Shown piece by piece: positions 7,148 through 14,173 of a stretch of 64,000 nucleotides of DNA (its first letter is position 1; the number at the start of each line of letters is the position of its first letter). The stretch lies in the NCBI GenBank assembly GCA_009380005.1, contig WHSQ01000001.1, positions 1-64,000 of the forward strand. The letters are read 5' to 3'. Source of the DNA: Actinomycetota bacterium. Its GTDB lineage: Bacteria; Actinomycetota; CADDZG01; WHSQ01. A program made the position numbers and the translations under genes. The notes beneath the pieces are model-generated. The model worked only from the letters and a program-made list of their open reading frames with translations, did not search any database and was not told the DNA's origin.

Positions 7148-8065
7148 ATGAAGGCGAGAAGTGCTCCACAGACGAAGAGGAAGACCGTGTACGAACATCT
7201 CCGGCCGCTGCTGTTTTCGATCGCGTATCGAATGGTGGGCAGCGCGAGCGACGCCGAGGACATCGTCCAGGAGGCGTTCCTGCGCTTCCACCGCGAATCG
7301 AGTAACGGGGTCAAGATCGAGTCACCCAAGGCGTGGCTATCCACGGTCACCACCCGACTCGCCATCAACCACGTGGAGTCGGCGCGCGTCCGCCGCGAGA
7401 CCTACGTCGGCACCTGGCTACCCGAGCCTCTGATCACCGACACCGAGTCGGAGGGTGCCCGTCACGCGGAGACCGCGGACTCGCTATCGCTCGCCTTTCT
7501 CGTCTTGCTCGAGAGCCTCGGCCCGGTCGAGCGTGCCGTCTTTCTGCTGCGCGAGGTATTCGATTACGGCTATGACGAGATTGCCGCCGTAGTCGGAAGG
7601 AGCGAGGACAACTGCCGTCAGATCGCGGTGCGAGCCCGGCGGCAGGTCGAGGCAAAGAAGCCGCGCTTTGAGGCGTCTCGTAAGAAGCGCGAGGAGTTGT
7701 CCCGGCGATTCTTCGACGCGGTGATGGCTGGGGACACCGACGGGCTGATCCGTCTCCTCGCCGCAGACGTCGCTGCGTACGGCGATGGCGGTGGGAAGGT
7801 CCCCGCATCCCCCCGTCCCATATTTGGACGCGAGAAGGTCGCACGTCTGTTGCTGAGAGCACGGCGCCTTGTCCCTACCAGCCTGCGCCACGTCGAGGTC
7901 AACGGTCAGCCGGGAGCGATGCTGCTTGATCACGTCGGACACCCCCTGGTCGTCATATCTCTCGACATCGTCGATGGGCTCGTACAGACGGTGCGCGCCG
8001 TAGCGAACCCCGACAAGCTGCGTCATCTCGAACCAGATGCCGATCCGGGACGACTATCCGACTAG
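7148..8065 (+). CDS. ECF41-family RNA polymerase sigma factor with SnoaL-like C-terminal domain
   Basis: 305 aa. Region 2 is at ~18-80 (LLFSIAYRMVGSASDAEDIVQEAF), region 4 at ~112-170 (LGPVERAVFLLREVFDYGYDEIA), and a C-terminal SnoaL-like domain at ~182-295. The ECF41 hallmarks are present: the linker motif WLPEP (90-94), DGGGK (213-217) and NPDKL (287-291). No anti-sigma gene is adjacent; in this family the C-terminal extension itself controls activity. The upstream frame to 7004 would run through the promoter, so the ATG at 7148 with GGGAG is preferred. Divergent promoters of the same type link it to the cupredoxin-DoxX operon. The inducing signal is unknown. Confidence 0.9.
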   Translation: MKARSAPQTKRKTVYEHLRPLLFSIAYRMVGSASDAEDIVQEAFLRFHRESSNGVKIESPKAWLSTVTTRLAINHVESARVRRETYVGTWLPEPLITDTESEGARHAETADSLSLAFLVLLESLGPVERAVFLLREVFDYGYDEIAAVVGRSEDNCRQIAVRARRQVEAKKPRFEASRKKREELSRRFFDAVMAGDTDGLIRLLAADVAAYGDGGGKVPASPRPIFGREKVARLLLRARRLVPTSLRHVEVNGQPGAMLLDHVGHPLVVISLDIVDGLVQTVRAVANPDKLRHLEPDADPGRLSD

Positions 8066-8167
8066 GTATTTAGGCGCCTCGCATAACAAGTCCTTGCCGT
8101 GACACTCGCTCCGATCGTTCGACCCCTCCGTCACACCAGCCCGCTCCAGCTGGTCTCAAAGGGGGAC

Positions 8168-8340
8168 GAGAGCCGACCGGCATCGTCTCGGAATTGGCAT
8201 CGTTCTGAGTCCATCGCGCCCAAGGGGGGATTTGGGAACTTCAAAGCCACGGCTGATAACAAGGTGCCGGCGCGAAACCCCAAGGTCGGCTCTCCACAGA
8301 TGTAGGGGAATGCCTTGCCCGGGGCCCGAGCAGAAGGGGA
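8168..8340. repeat. Repeat C, copy 2: ~127-nt element closed by an 11-bp helix
   Basis: GAGAGCCGACC (8168-8178) is exactly complementary to GGTCGGCTCTC (8284-8294). Between them lie CCCAAGGGGGGATTTGGG and TTCAAAGCCACGGCTGATAA, then GCCGGCGCGAAAC, aligning with copy 1 at 5200-5260. The tail CACAGATGTAGGGG...CCCGGGGCCCGAG matches the tail of copy 1. It sits directly next to the recombinase-like remnant at 8361-8534, so it may be the end of that element rather than a host RNA. The stretch 8066-8167 holds nothing recognisable. Confidence 0.5.
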
Positions 8341-8360
8341 GCGCGCGGCCCATCAGGACG

Positions 8361-8534
8361 CGTCAGTTCGGGAACCAACGTCACCCTGATGCTCAGCTCG
8401 CGCTTCGTCGGGTCGTAGCTCGCCCGAAGTTGAGAGCCGCGAGCAGCATCCGGAGGTCCTAGTCGCTCAGAAGCTCCCAGTCCACGTCCAGAAGCGGCAG
8501 AGCGTCCACCAGTGCAGCACTGTCCCCTCGCGTG
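8361..8534 (-). pseudogene. Decayed C-terminal fragment of a serine-recombinase-like protein (copy 2)
   Basis: On the minus strand, just past the acetyltransferase stop, one frame reads AALVDALPLLDVDWELLSD then TAG. Two frame changes later DLRMLLAALNF and ASYDPTKRELSIRVTLVPEL follow. Joined, these resemble the helix-plus-strand end of actinobacterial large serine recombinases. There is no start, one stop and at least one frameshift, so it is dead. The segment 8364-8424 is 92% identical to 3592-3652. The family is inferred from pattern only. Confidence 0.4.
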
Positions 8535-9017
8535 CTAGCGAGGCGTGGGCTTGCCGTAGCGCCATGCAAGGATTTCGTATCCGAGACCTTCGTAGAAAGC
8601 CCGAGCCAAGTCATTCCCCGCGAGGATGTTTAGACGTATGGCGGCTGCGCCGTGCTCGCGTGCGGCGTGCTCTGCAGCGCTCATCAATTGGCGACCGATG
8701 CCGTAACGACGACGTGTCTCATCGACGATGAGCGTATCCACTTCGCATGATGTACCCCACGGTTTCTCGACGAACGAGAGTCTGACGAAACCAACGATGT
8801 CTCCATCCCACTCCGCTATGTGTATGCGAGTGGTGTCCGAATCGAGATCGCGCTGAAGAAGTGTCTCCCACTCCGCCTCTGTAACGCGATAACGAGGATT
8901 GTCCGGCTGGATTTCGCGATGATGGCGCCCTAACTGGGATTGAAGACGCAGAAGGGCATCGAGGTCCGAGGGCCTGGCTCTGCGTACTTCGAGTGGTGGT
9001 TGGGAAGGCTTGGTCAC
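8535..9017 (-). CDS. GNAT-family N-acetyltransferase
   Basis: 160 aa from a GTG at 9017 with a weak AGGA site. The acetyl-CoA binding motif A is clear: EVDTLIVDETRRRYGIGRQL (R-x-x-G-I/V-G). Motif B follows near the end (LARAFYEGLGYEILAW). The N-terminal half has the usual DLDALLRLQSQLG helix region. Such enzymes transfer acetyl groups to amines on small molecules or proteins; the substrate cannot be told. It stands alone, next to a recombinase remnant, so horizontal gain is possible. Confidence 0.85.
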   Translation of the reverse strand: MTKPSQPPLEVRRARPSDLDALLRLQSQLGRHHREIQPDNPRYRVTEAEWETLLQRDLDSDTTRIHIAEWDGDIVGFVRLSFVEKPWGTSCEVDTLIVDETRRRYGIGRQLMSAAEHAAREHGAAAIRLNILAGNDLARAFYEGLGYEILAWRYGKPTPR

Positions 9018-9128
9018 GTCCTGACTCTACGGGGTGCCACCTGCATCAGCCTCGTTGCTTGTCCATTGCGATGGGGTTCAGCGCGGGATGACGTAGCTGC
9101 CTGAATGGATAGCAGCGAAGCAGTTCGT

Positions 9129-9161
9129 CGCCCCTTTCGTTCGGTTCCCGCTGGGGGCACG
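9129..9161. repeat. Dispersed 33-bp repeat B, copy 2
   Basis: It matches 31 of 33 bases of 3264-3296, both reading CGCCCCTTTCGTTCGGTTCC on the plus strand. Here it ends 43 bp before the ATG of the secreted Asp-box protein, so it could include a promoter element. The other copy faces away from its neighbouring gene, which argues against a simple promoter function. Confidence 0.6.
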
Positions 9162-9203
9162 GTGTACAGTCGAGGTGCTGCGTGCCCGCCTTGGGAGGTC
9201 GCC

Positions 9204-10787
9204 ATGAAGCATCGTTCGCGACTGTTGATGCTCACAGTCTTAGCGCTCTTGTCGGTTGGGTCAGCTGCGATCGGAGGGGACGAGTCTTCCCGATCCTCCG
9301 CGTTGCATCCTCCGCTCTCCAGCGTGGTGACTCAGTCCTTCCGGCCCACACGGGCGGGCGGGAGCCACGCTCCCGCGGCGAAAGCAGCCACCTTCACTTC
9401 AGTGCCGCTGTCCGTCGGAGCGAATCAGAACGTGATAGTGGGAGATGTAACGAACACGTTAGATCACTCGAGCGGCCCCGCGTGTTTCGTAGGTGACCAA
9501 ACGCCACAGAACGAGACCACCATCTCGATGGACCCCACCAACTCCCAGAATCTGATCGGTGGAGCCAACGACTATCGGTACTTCGTGGATTCAGAGCAAC
9601 GCTACGACGGATCCGCGGCCGCATACGTCTCGCACGATGGCGGAGCAACATGGTCGAACGAATTCATGCCGGGCATCAGCGAGGAAGCCGGCGGCACGTA
9701 CCAAGGCGTGGGCGACCCGGCGTTTGCCTGGGATCCGAGCGGCGACAATGTGTACTACGCGAATATCGCCTTCAATCGAGTAGCCAACCCGGACACTGGG
9801 CATTCTGCTTCCGCCAGCGCGATCGCAGTGAGCCGTTCGTCGGATAAGGGAGATAGCTGGGAGACTCGGTACGTGATCCAGGATGACGACCCCTCGGTGT
9901 TCCATGACAAAGAATGGATCGCCGTGGGCCCGGATGGCAGCGTCTACGTAGCCTGGGCGCGGTTCCGATTCGGGCCGAGGGCGCCGTTCCAGTATCTCGA
10001 GTCGCCCATCGTGATCAGCAAGTCCACAGACCAGGGCGACACGTGGTCGAGCCCTAAAGTAATCAGTGCTGGTCCTTACACTCAGTTCGCAACTCCGGTG
10101 GTGGCTTCGGATGGGACGGTCTATGTCTCATACGAGCTCTGGGACAGCCCCGCAGGCGGTGCCGGGGGCCGGGCGTTCGTGGCGAAGTCGACTGACGGCG
10201 GAGCGACCTGGACCAATCACTTCGTGGCACGGATCAACGACCTGCGGAGTCCGTTGCCCGGCAGTGCCTTCCGGGTAGCGAGCTATCCGGTGCTCGCTGT
10301 CGGAGATGACGGGACCCTCCACGTCATTTGGTCCAACTGGCAGGCGGGATCTGGCGACATCGTCTACACGCGGTCAACGGACGGCGGCGAGACCTGGCGA
10401 AGGCCTGTCAAGATCAATCAGGAGTCGGTGAAGTCCGATCAGTTCTTCCAATGGATCGACGCTTCCGGTGACTTCCTCCACGTCGGCTTCGTTGACCGGC
10501 AGTACTCAGGCGACGAGCTACTCGACCATTCCGTCGTGGTGTCCAACGACGGCGGGGATACCTGGAGCCAGACGCAGCGCGTCACTTCCGAGCCATCCCG
10601 GTCCGACGCGAGCCTCTTCGGATCCAACTGCACCGGCGAGTTCATCGGCGACTACACGGGGATCGTCGCGGAGGGGGGGACGGCCCATGTTCTCTGGATG
10701 GACGGACGTCCTGGCACCCAGCCGACGTCGCCGTCGGGAGATGTCGACGACCAGGACGCATTCCACGTCACCGTGTCTGCGGACTAG
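9204..10787 (+). CDS. Secreted Asp-box (BNR/sialidase-like) repeat protein
   Basis: 527 aa. The ATG at 9204 has a GGGAGGT site 6 nt upstream and opens a signal peptide (KHRSRLLMLTVLALLSVGSAAIGG). The mature protein carries six Asp-box motifs of the S-x-D-x-G-x-T/S-W type: SHDGGATW, SSDKGDSW, STDQGDTW, STDGGATW, STDGGETW and SNDGGDTW. They are spread at regular intervals, which indicates a six-bladed beta-propeller. The arginine triad and the Tyr/Glu pair of true sialidases were not confirmed, so hydrolase activity is uncertain. It is exported and stands alone; a hairpin follows the stop. Confidence 0.8.
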   Translation: MKHRSRLLMLTVLALLSVGSAAIGGDESSRSSALHPPLSSVVTQSFRPTRAGGSHAPAAKAATFTSVPLSVGANQNVIVGDVTNTLDHSSGPACFVGDQTPQNETTISMDPTNSQNLIGGANDYRYFVDSEQRYDGSAAAYVSHDGGATWSNEFMPGISEEAGGTYQGVGDPAFAWDPSGDNVYYANIAFNRVANPDTGHSASASAIAVSRSSDKGDSWETRYVIQDDDPSVFHDKEWIAVGPDGSVYVAWARFRFGPRAPFQYLESPIVISKSTDQGDTWSSPKVISAGPYTQFATPVVASDGTVYVSYELWDSPAGGAGGRAFVAKSTDGGATWTNHFVARINDLRSPLPGSAFRVASYPVLAVGDDGTLHVIWSNWQAGSGDIVYTRSTDGGETWRRPVKINQESVKSDQFFQWIDASGDFLHVGFVDRQYSGDELLDHSVVVSNDGGDTWSQTQRVTSEPSRSDASLFGSNCTGEFIGDYTGIVAEGGTAHVLWMDGRPGTQPTSPSGDVDDQDAFHVTVSAD

Positions 10788-10817
10788 CCGAGAGAGGCAT
10801 GAGAGCGGTGTCCCAGT

Positions 10818-10856
10818 AGAGGCCACGTGGAGGGATTCTCTCCCACCAGTGCCTCT
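10818..10856 (+). terminator. Hairpin downstream of the Asp-box protein gene
   Basis: AGAGGC (10818-10823) pairs with GCCTCT (10851-10856), with inner pairs TGG/CCA and GGGA/TCCC. It starts 30 nt after the stop. There is no T-run, so it is at best an intrinsic-like terminator. Bases 10857-11023 hold nothing recognisable. Confidence 0.4.
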
Positions 10857-11023
10857 GCCGACTGCGGACGGGCGCCTGACTTAGCTCCCGTCGTGCGGCG
10901 ATGTCGACTCCAAACTCAAGCTTGCTCCAATCGACCCGGCATCCGGTAGTGCAAGCGTGGTGCAAGGCTGGGAGGTGGCGGGTGGCCACAACTTGTAGAT
11001 GGCTCTTACGGCCCGCCCTGACA

Positions 11024-11029
11024 TAGCAT
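11024..11029 (+). promoter_or_regulatory. -10 box TAGCAT, leaderless start of the response regulator
   Basis: TAGCAT ends exactly 6 nt before the GTG start codon, so transcription would begin at the codon itself. The same spacing recurs before hom, rpiB, murA, the Nfu gene, a GTPase gene and the cysteine desulfurase gene in this window. No clear -35 is seen. Confidence 0.5.
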
Positions 11030-11035
11030 CGCTTC

Positions 11036-11410
11036 GTGCCCCAAGACTCCAAACGCATCCTGATATGCGACGACGACCCGGTCATACTGCGTCTGCTCCA
11101 GGTCAACCTGGAGCTCGAAGGCTTCGACGTCCTGCTCGGTCACAACGGAGAGGAAGCGGTAGAGATCGCCCAGGCGGAGCATCCGGACCTCATCATCCTG
11201 GACATAATGATGCCGAGGATGGACGGCTATCAGGCTTGCGAGAAGCTGAAGAGCCTCGATGACACCTGGGACATCCCCATCGTGTTCCTCTCTGCGAAAG
11301 CCCAACAGTCCGACATCGAGAGGGGCAAGGCGTTCGGCGTGGCCGATTACATCACCAAGCCTTTCGACCCGAACGACCTGATCGACGTCATCGACCGGCT
11401 CCTCATCTAG
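11036..11410 (+). CDS. Single-domain (CheY-like) response regulator
   Basis: 124 aa, only a receiver domain. The acidic pocket (CDDDP at ~11-15), the phosphoacceptor Asp in LIILDIMMP, the Ser/Thr switch position in VFLSAKA, and Lys in YITKPFDP are all present. There is no output domain, so it must act by protein contact. No histidine kinase gene is adjacent. The stop is 5 nt before the argS start, so the two are probably co-transcribed. Confidence 0.85.
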   Translation: MPQDSKRILICDDDPVILRLLQVNLELEGFDVLLGHNGEEAVEIAQAEHPDLIILDIMMPRMDGYQACEKLKSLDDTWDIPIVFLSAKAQQSDIERGKAFGVADYITKPFDPNDLIDVIDRLLI

Positions 11411-11415
11411 CCGAC

Positions 11416-13074
11416 GTGATCACCGAACAACTCGCCGAGCTCACGAGGTCGGCTCTGAAGGGCGCCATCGCCGACGGAGCCATCCAAGTCGAGGCCCCGG
11501 AGACGATCGCCTTCGAGCGACCCAAACGCCGCGAGCACGGAGATTGGGCGACGAACGTGGCGATGATCTTGGCCAAGGAGGCGGGGGCCAGGCCGCGCGA
11601 CGTGGCAGCCGCGATCGTCGATCGGCTCCCGGCGTCGGAGTTCGTCGAGGTCGTCGAGATCGCGGGACCGGGCTTCCTCAACTTCCGGCTGTCTTCAGTC
11701 TGGCTTCACGATGTGGTGCGTCGTGCCGCGGATCCGTCCTCCGGCTTCGGCCGGGCCGCACAGTCGTCCGGCCTTAAGACGAACGTCGAGTACGTGTCGG
11801 CGAACCCGACCGGGCCGACATCGGTCGTTCTCGGACGTCACGCAGCGGTAGGGGACGCGATGGCGGCCTTGCTCGAAGCAGTCGGCCACGAGGTCACCCG
11901 GGAGTACTACTTCAACGACGCCGGGCGCCAGGTCATCCAGTTCGCTCTGTCGGTCGATGCGCGTTATCGACAGTCCCTCGGCATCGATGCGGCATTCCCG
12001 GAGGACGGTTACCACGGTGAGTACGTGACGGAGATCGCGGCAGCGCTACGCGAAGAGGTCGGGGAGGATCTCCTCACCCTTCCGGATGAAGAGCGCATCG
12101 AACGCGTGCGTCGCTTCGCCGTGCCGCTGATCATGGGTTCGATCCAGGCAACGCTCGAGAGGTTCGGGACCACCTTCAACGTGTGGTTCTCCGAAGCACG
12201 CCTGCACGAGCGGGGTGAGGTGATGGCGGCGATCGACAAGCTTCGGGAGAAGGGATTGATCGAAGAGCTCGAGGGCGCGATCTGGTTCCTTTCGAGCCGT
12301 CTCGGAGATGACAAGGATCGTGTCGTGGTCCGTAGCGATGGCACCCCGACGTACTTCGCAGCCGACCTCGGGTACGTGCTCGACAAGTTCGCGCGTGGCT
12401 TCGACGATCTGATCTATCTGTGGGGCGCGGATCATCACGGCACGATCCCCCGGTTGATGGCCGCGGCGGAAGCCCTGGGGTTCGAACGGTCCCGGATCCG
12501 TATCCCTCTGGTTCAGACCGTACGCCTCGTCCGGGGCGGAGAGGCCGTGAAGGGGTCCAAGCGTGCGGGCGTCATCATCCCGCTCGACGAGCTTATCGAT
12601 GAGGTTGGCGCGGATGCAGCGCGCTACACGTTCCTCACCCGCTCGATAGATGCTCCCTTGACGTTCGATATCGATCAGGTGACGCAACAGAATGCGGAGA
12701 ACCCCGTCTACTACGTGCAGTACGCGCACGCCCGTATCTGTTCCATCCTGCGGAAAGCGGAGGAGCAGGGCGTGCGATTCGATCCCGACGCCCGGCTGGA
12801 ACAGATGACGCATCCCAGCGAGGAGAGCCTCATGCGGAAGCTCGCCACCTACGAAGAGATCGTCCCCGAGTCCGCCTCGCAGCTGGCGCCGCAGAAGATC
12901 ACGCGCTACGTCGAAGAGCTCGCCGGGCAGTTCAGCTCCTTCTACAGGGACTGTCGTGTTGTCTCGGACGATCGCGAGTTGACTCTGGCTCGGATCGCCC
13001 TTTGCGTGGCCACCAGGAACGTGATCGCATCGGGTTTGGGACTGGTTGGAGTGTCGGCTCCCGAACGGATGTGA
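11416..13074 (+). CDS. argS: Arginyl-tRNA synthetase with degenerate signature motifs
   Basis: 552 aa, full length. The N-terminal tRNA-D-loop domain (HGDWATNVAMILAKEAG, AGPGFLNFRLS), the class I catalytic domain and the C-terminal anticodon-binding domain (ending LGLVGVSAPERM) are all present. It charges tRNA-Arg, and the location before lysA-hom-thr is the usual actinobacterial place for argS. The HIGH region, normally NPTGP-x-H-x-G, reads NPTGPTSVVLGR at residues 130-141 with no histidine. The KMSKS loop reads VKGSKR at 378-383. The frame is otherwise intact, so these are substitutions, not a shift. GTG start; no ribosome-binding site; coupled to the preceding regulator gene. Confidence 0.85.
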   Translation: MITEQLAELTRSALKGAIADGAIQVEAPETIAFERPKRREHGDWATNVAMILAKEAGARPRDVAAAIVDRLPASEFVEVVEIAGPGFLNFRLSSVWLHDVVRRAADPSSGFGRAAQSSGLKTNVEYVSANPTGPTSVVLGRHAAVGDAMAALLEAVGHEVTREYYFNDAGRQVIQFALSVDARYRQSLGIDAAFPEDGYHGEYVTEIAAALREEVGEDLLTLPDEERIERVRRFAVPLIMGSIQATLERFGTTFNVWFSEARLHERGEVMAAIDKLREKGLIEELEGAIWFLSSRLGDDKDRVVVRSDGTPTYFAADLGYVLDKFARGFDDLIYLWGADHHGTIPRLMAAAEALGFERSRIRIPLVQTVRLVRGGEAVKGSKRAGVIIPLDELIDEVGADAARYTFLTRSIDAPLTFDIDQVTQQNAENPVYYVQYAHARICSILRKAEEQGVRFDPDARLEQMTHPSEESLMRKLATYEEIVPESASQLAPQKITRYVEELAGQFSSFYRDCRVVSDDRELTLARIALCVATRNVIASGLGLVGVSAPERM

Positions 13075-13114
13075 TGGTGGAGTCCTCTCTCGCCGATCTG
13101 TCGGGTGGCGGATC

Positions 13115-13564
13115 GTGACGAGCTGGCGTGAGATCGAGCGAGCGGAACCGGATTTCGCTCGGCGTGTGCAGGCGCGCTTCGACGCTCACAAGCACAAGGT
13201 CATGGCCACGCTGCGGAAGGATGGCTCCCCGAGGATCAGCGGGATCGAGTTCGAGTTCCAGGACGGCAACGTCCATGTCGGCATGATGTTGAACTCCCGC
13301 AAGACCATGGACCTCCGGCGTGATCCCCGCATCGCGCTACACAGCGGCACCGAGGAACCGGGAGAAAGCGACGATGTCGTGGGTCAAGTCATCGACGCCA
13401 AGCTCTCGGGCCGCGCCGTCGAGCGCGATCCCGCTCCAGATCATCATGTCTTCCACGTCGACGTCTCCGAAGTCGTGCTGATCACCATCGGAACGCCCCC
13501 CGACCACCTCGTGATCGAAACCTGGACGCCCGACGGCGGCCTTCGTAGCAGGAAGCGGTACTGA
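13115..13564 (+). CDS. Pyridoxamine 5'-phosphate oxidase-family (flavin/F420 split-barrel) protein
   Basis: 149 aa from the GTG at 13115; the frame upstream overlaps nothing useful and lacks a site. A split-barrel FMN/F420-binding fold is indicated by AHKHKVMATLRKDGSPRISGIEFEF, GMMLNSRKTMDLRRDPRIALHS and AKLSGRAVE. Family members of this size are usually F420- or FMN-dependent reductases, or heme/biliverdin-binding proteins, rather than true PdxH. The substrate is not predictable. It lies just after argS and ends at a shared terminator facing the convergent secreted-protein gene. Confidence 0.8.
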   Translation: MTSWREIERAEPDFARRVQARFDAHKHKVMATLRKDGSPRISGIEFEFQDGNVHVGMMLNSRKTMDLRRDPRIALHSGTEEPGESDDVVGQVIDAKLSGRAVERDPAPDHHVFHVDVSEVVLITIGTPPDHLVIETWTPDGGLRSRKRY

Positions 13565-13577
13565 GGCTGCGCGCAAA

Positions 13578-13600
13578 GGGGGCCCCCGTAGGGACCCCCC
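13578..13600. terminator. GC-rich hairpin between convergent genes
   Basis: GGGGG (13578-13582) can pair with CCCCC (13595-13599), with a further CCC/GGG pair inside. It lies in the 56-bp gap between the convergent PPOX-family gene and the secreted protein gene, so it could act in both directions. No T-run. Confidence 0.5.
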
Positions 13601-13620
13601 GTCACGTTCAACGATGTGTC

Positions 13621-14040
13621 CTACTCGAGCACGAAGACGTCGATGTCGCCGCCACTCAAGACATGGATCGCAACGACGTCGCTCACGACGACGTTGTTGT
13701 CATTCAAGAAGTCCGTGATCGCGAAGCAACTCAGGACCGTGCAGTTGTTCAGGAAGTCTTGCACGGTAACCACGTTGTCGCTGAGGATCGGGCTGCGGTT
13801 CAGCACCTGCAGGTTGTTCAGCGAGTCCTCGACGCGAACGATGTTGATCTCACCGATGTCGCTCAACACCTGCAGATCGTTGAGCGTACGGTCCACCTGC
13901 ACCACCGCGGCCACTAGGCCTGCGGCGCCGGCAACCTGGTTGGGCTGCGCCTGCGCAACACCGGCCCAGCCGACGGTGAATACCGTTGCAGCCATGGCCA
14001 CCGCCACGACCTGACTCCGGATCCTGCTACTTGCACCCAT
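13621..14040 (-). CDS. Small secreted protein with repeated LNxLQVL motif
   Basis: 139 aa. The ATG at 14040 follows GGAGGTG by 7 nt. Residues 1-33 are a signal peptide (QVVAVAMAATVFTVGWAGVAQAQ). The mature part contains four degenerate repeats of ~22 residues: DRTLNDLQVLSD, EDSLNNLQVLNR, QDFLNNCTVLSC and TDFLNDNNVVVSD. A Cys pair lies in the third. The regular Asn/Leu/Val spacing suggests a beta-solenoid or adhesive surface polymer subunit. No family recognised. It is divergent from phzF and convergent with the PPOX-family gene. Confidence 0.65.
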   Translation of the reverse strand: MGASSRIRSQVVAVAMAATVFTVGWAGVAQAQPNQVAGAAGLVAAVVQVDRTLNDLQVLSDIGEINIVRVEDSLNNLQVLNRSPILSDNVVTVQDFLNNCTVLSCFAITDFLNDNNVVVSDVVAIHVLSGGDIDVFVLE

Positions 14041-14096
14041 TTGGGCACCTCCACGACTCAGTGCCCGCCTTCCCCTCAACGCAGTAAGGGCTACCC

Positions 14097-14144
14097 GCTA
14101 CGGAGAGTTAGGAAACTTGACCTCTCGGTCGCGTTCCGTAGCAG
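14097..14144 (+). promoter_or_regulatory. Candidate phzF-lysA promoter inside an inverted repeat
   Basis: TTGACC (14117-14122), 16 nt, TAGCAG (14139-14144) could be the -35/-10 for the phzF-lysA pair. The repeat GCTACGGA (14097-14104) / TCCGTAGC (14135-14142) brackets the -35 and overlaps the -10, as an operator would. Both assignments are tentative. Confidence 0.35.
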
Positions 14145-14173
14145 AGCAGGCTTCGGGGATACTGCATCGCGGT

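Noticed and set aside
8066-8535. Small plus- and minus-strand frames of 65-76 aa in the intergenic region
   Set aside because: They cross the structured repeat and recombinase remnant and are not supported by start sites or domains.
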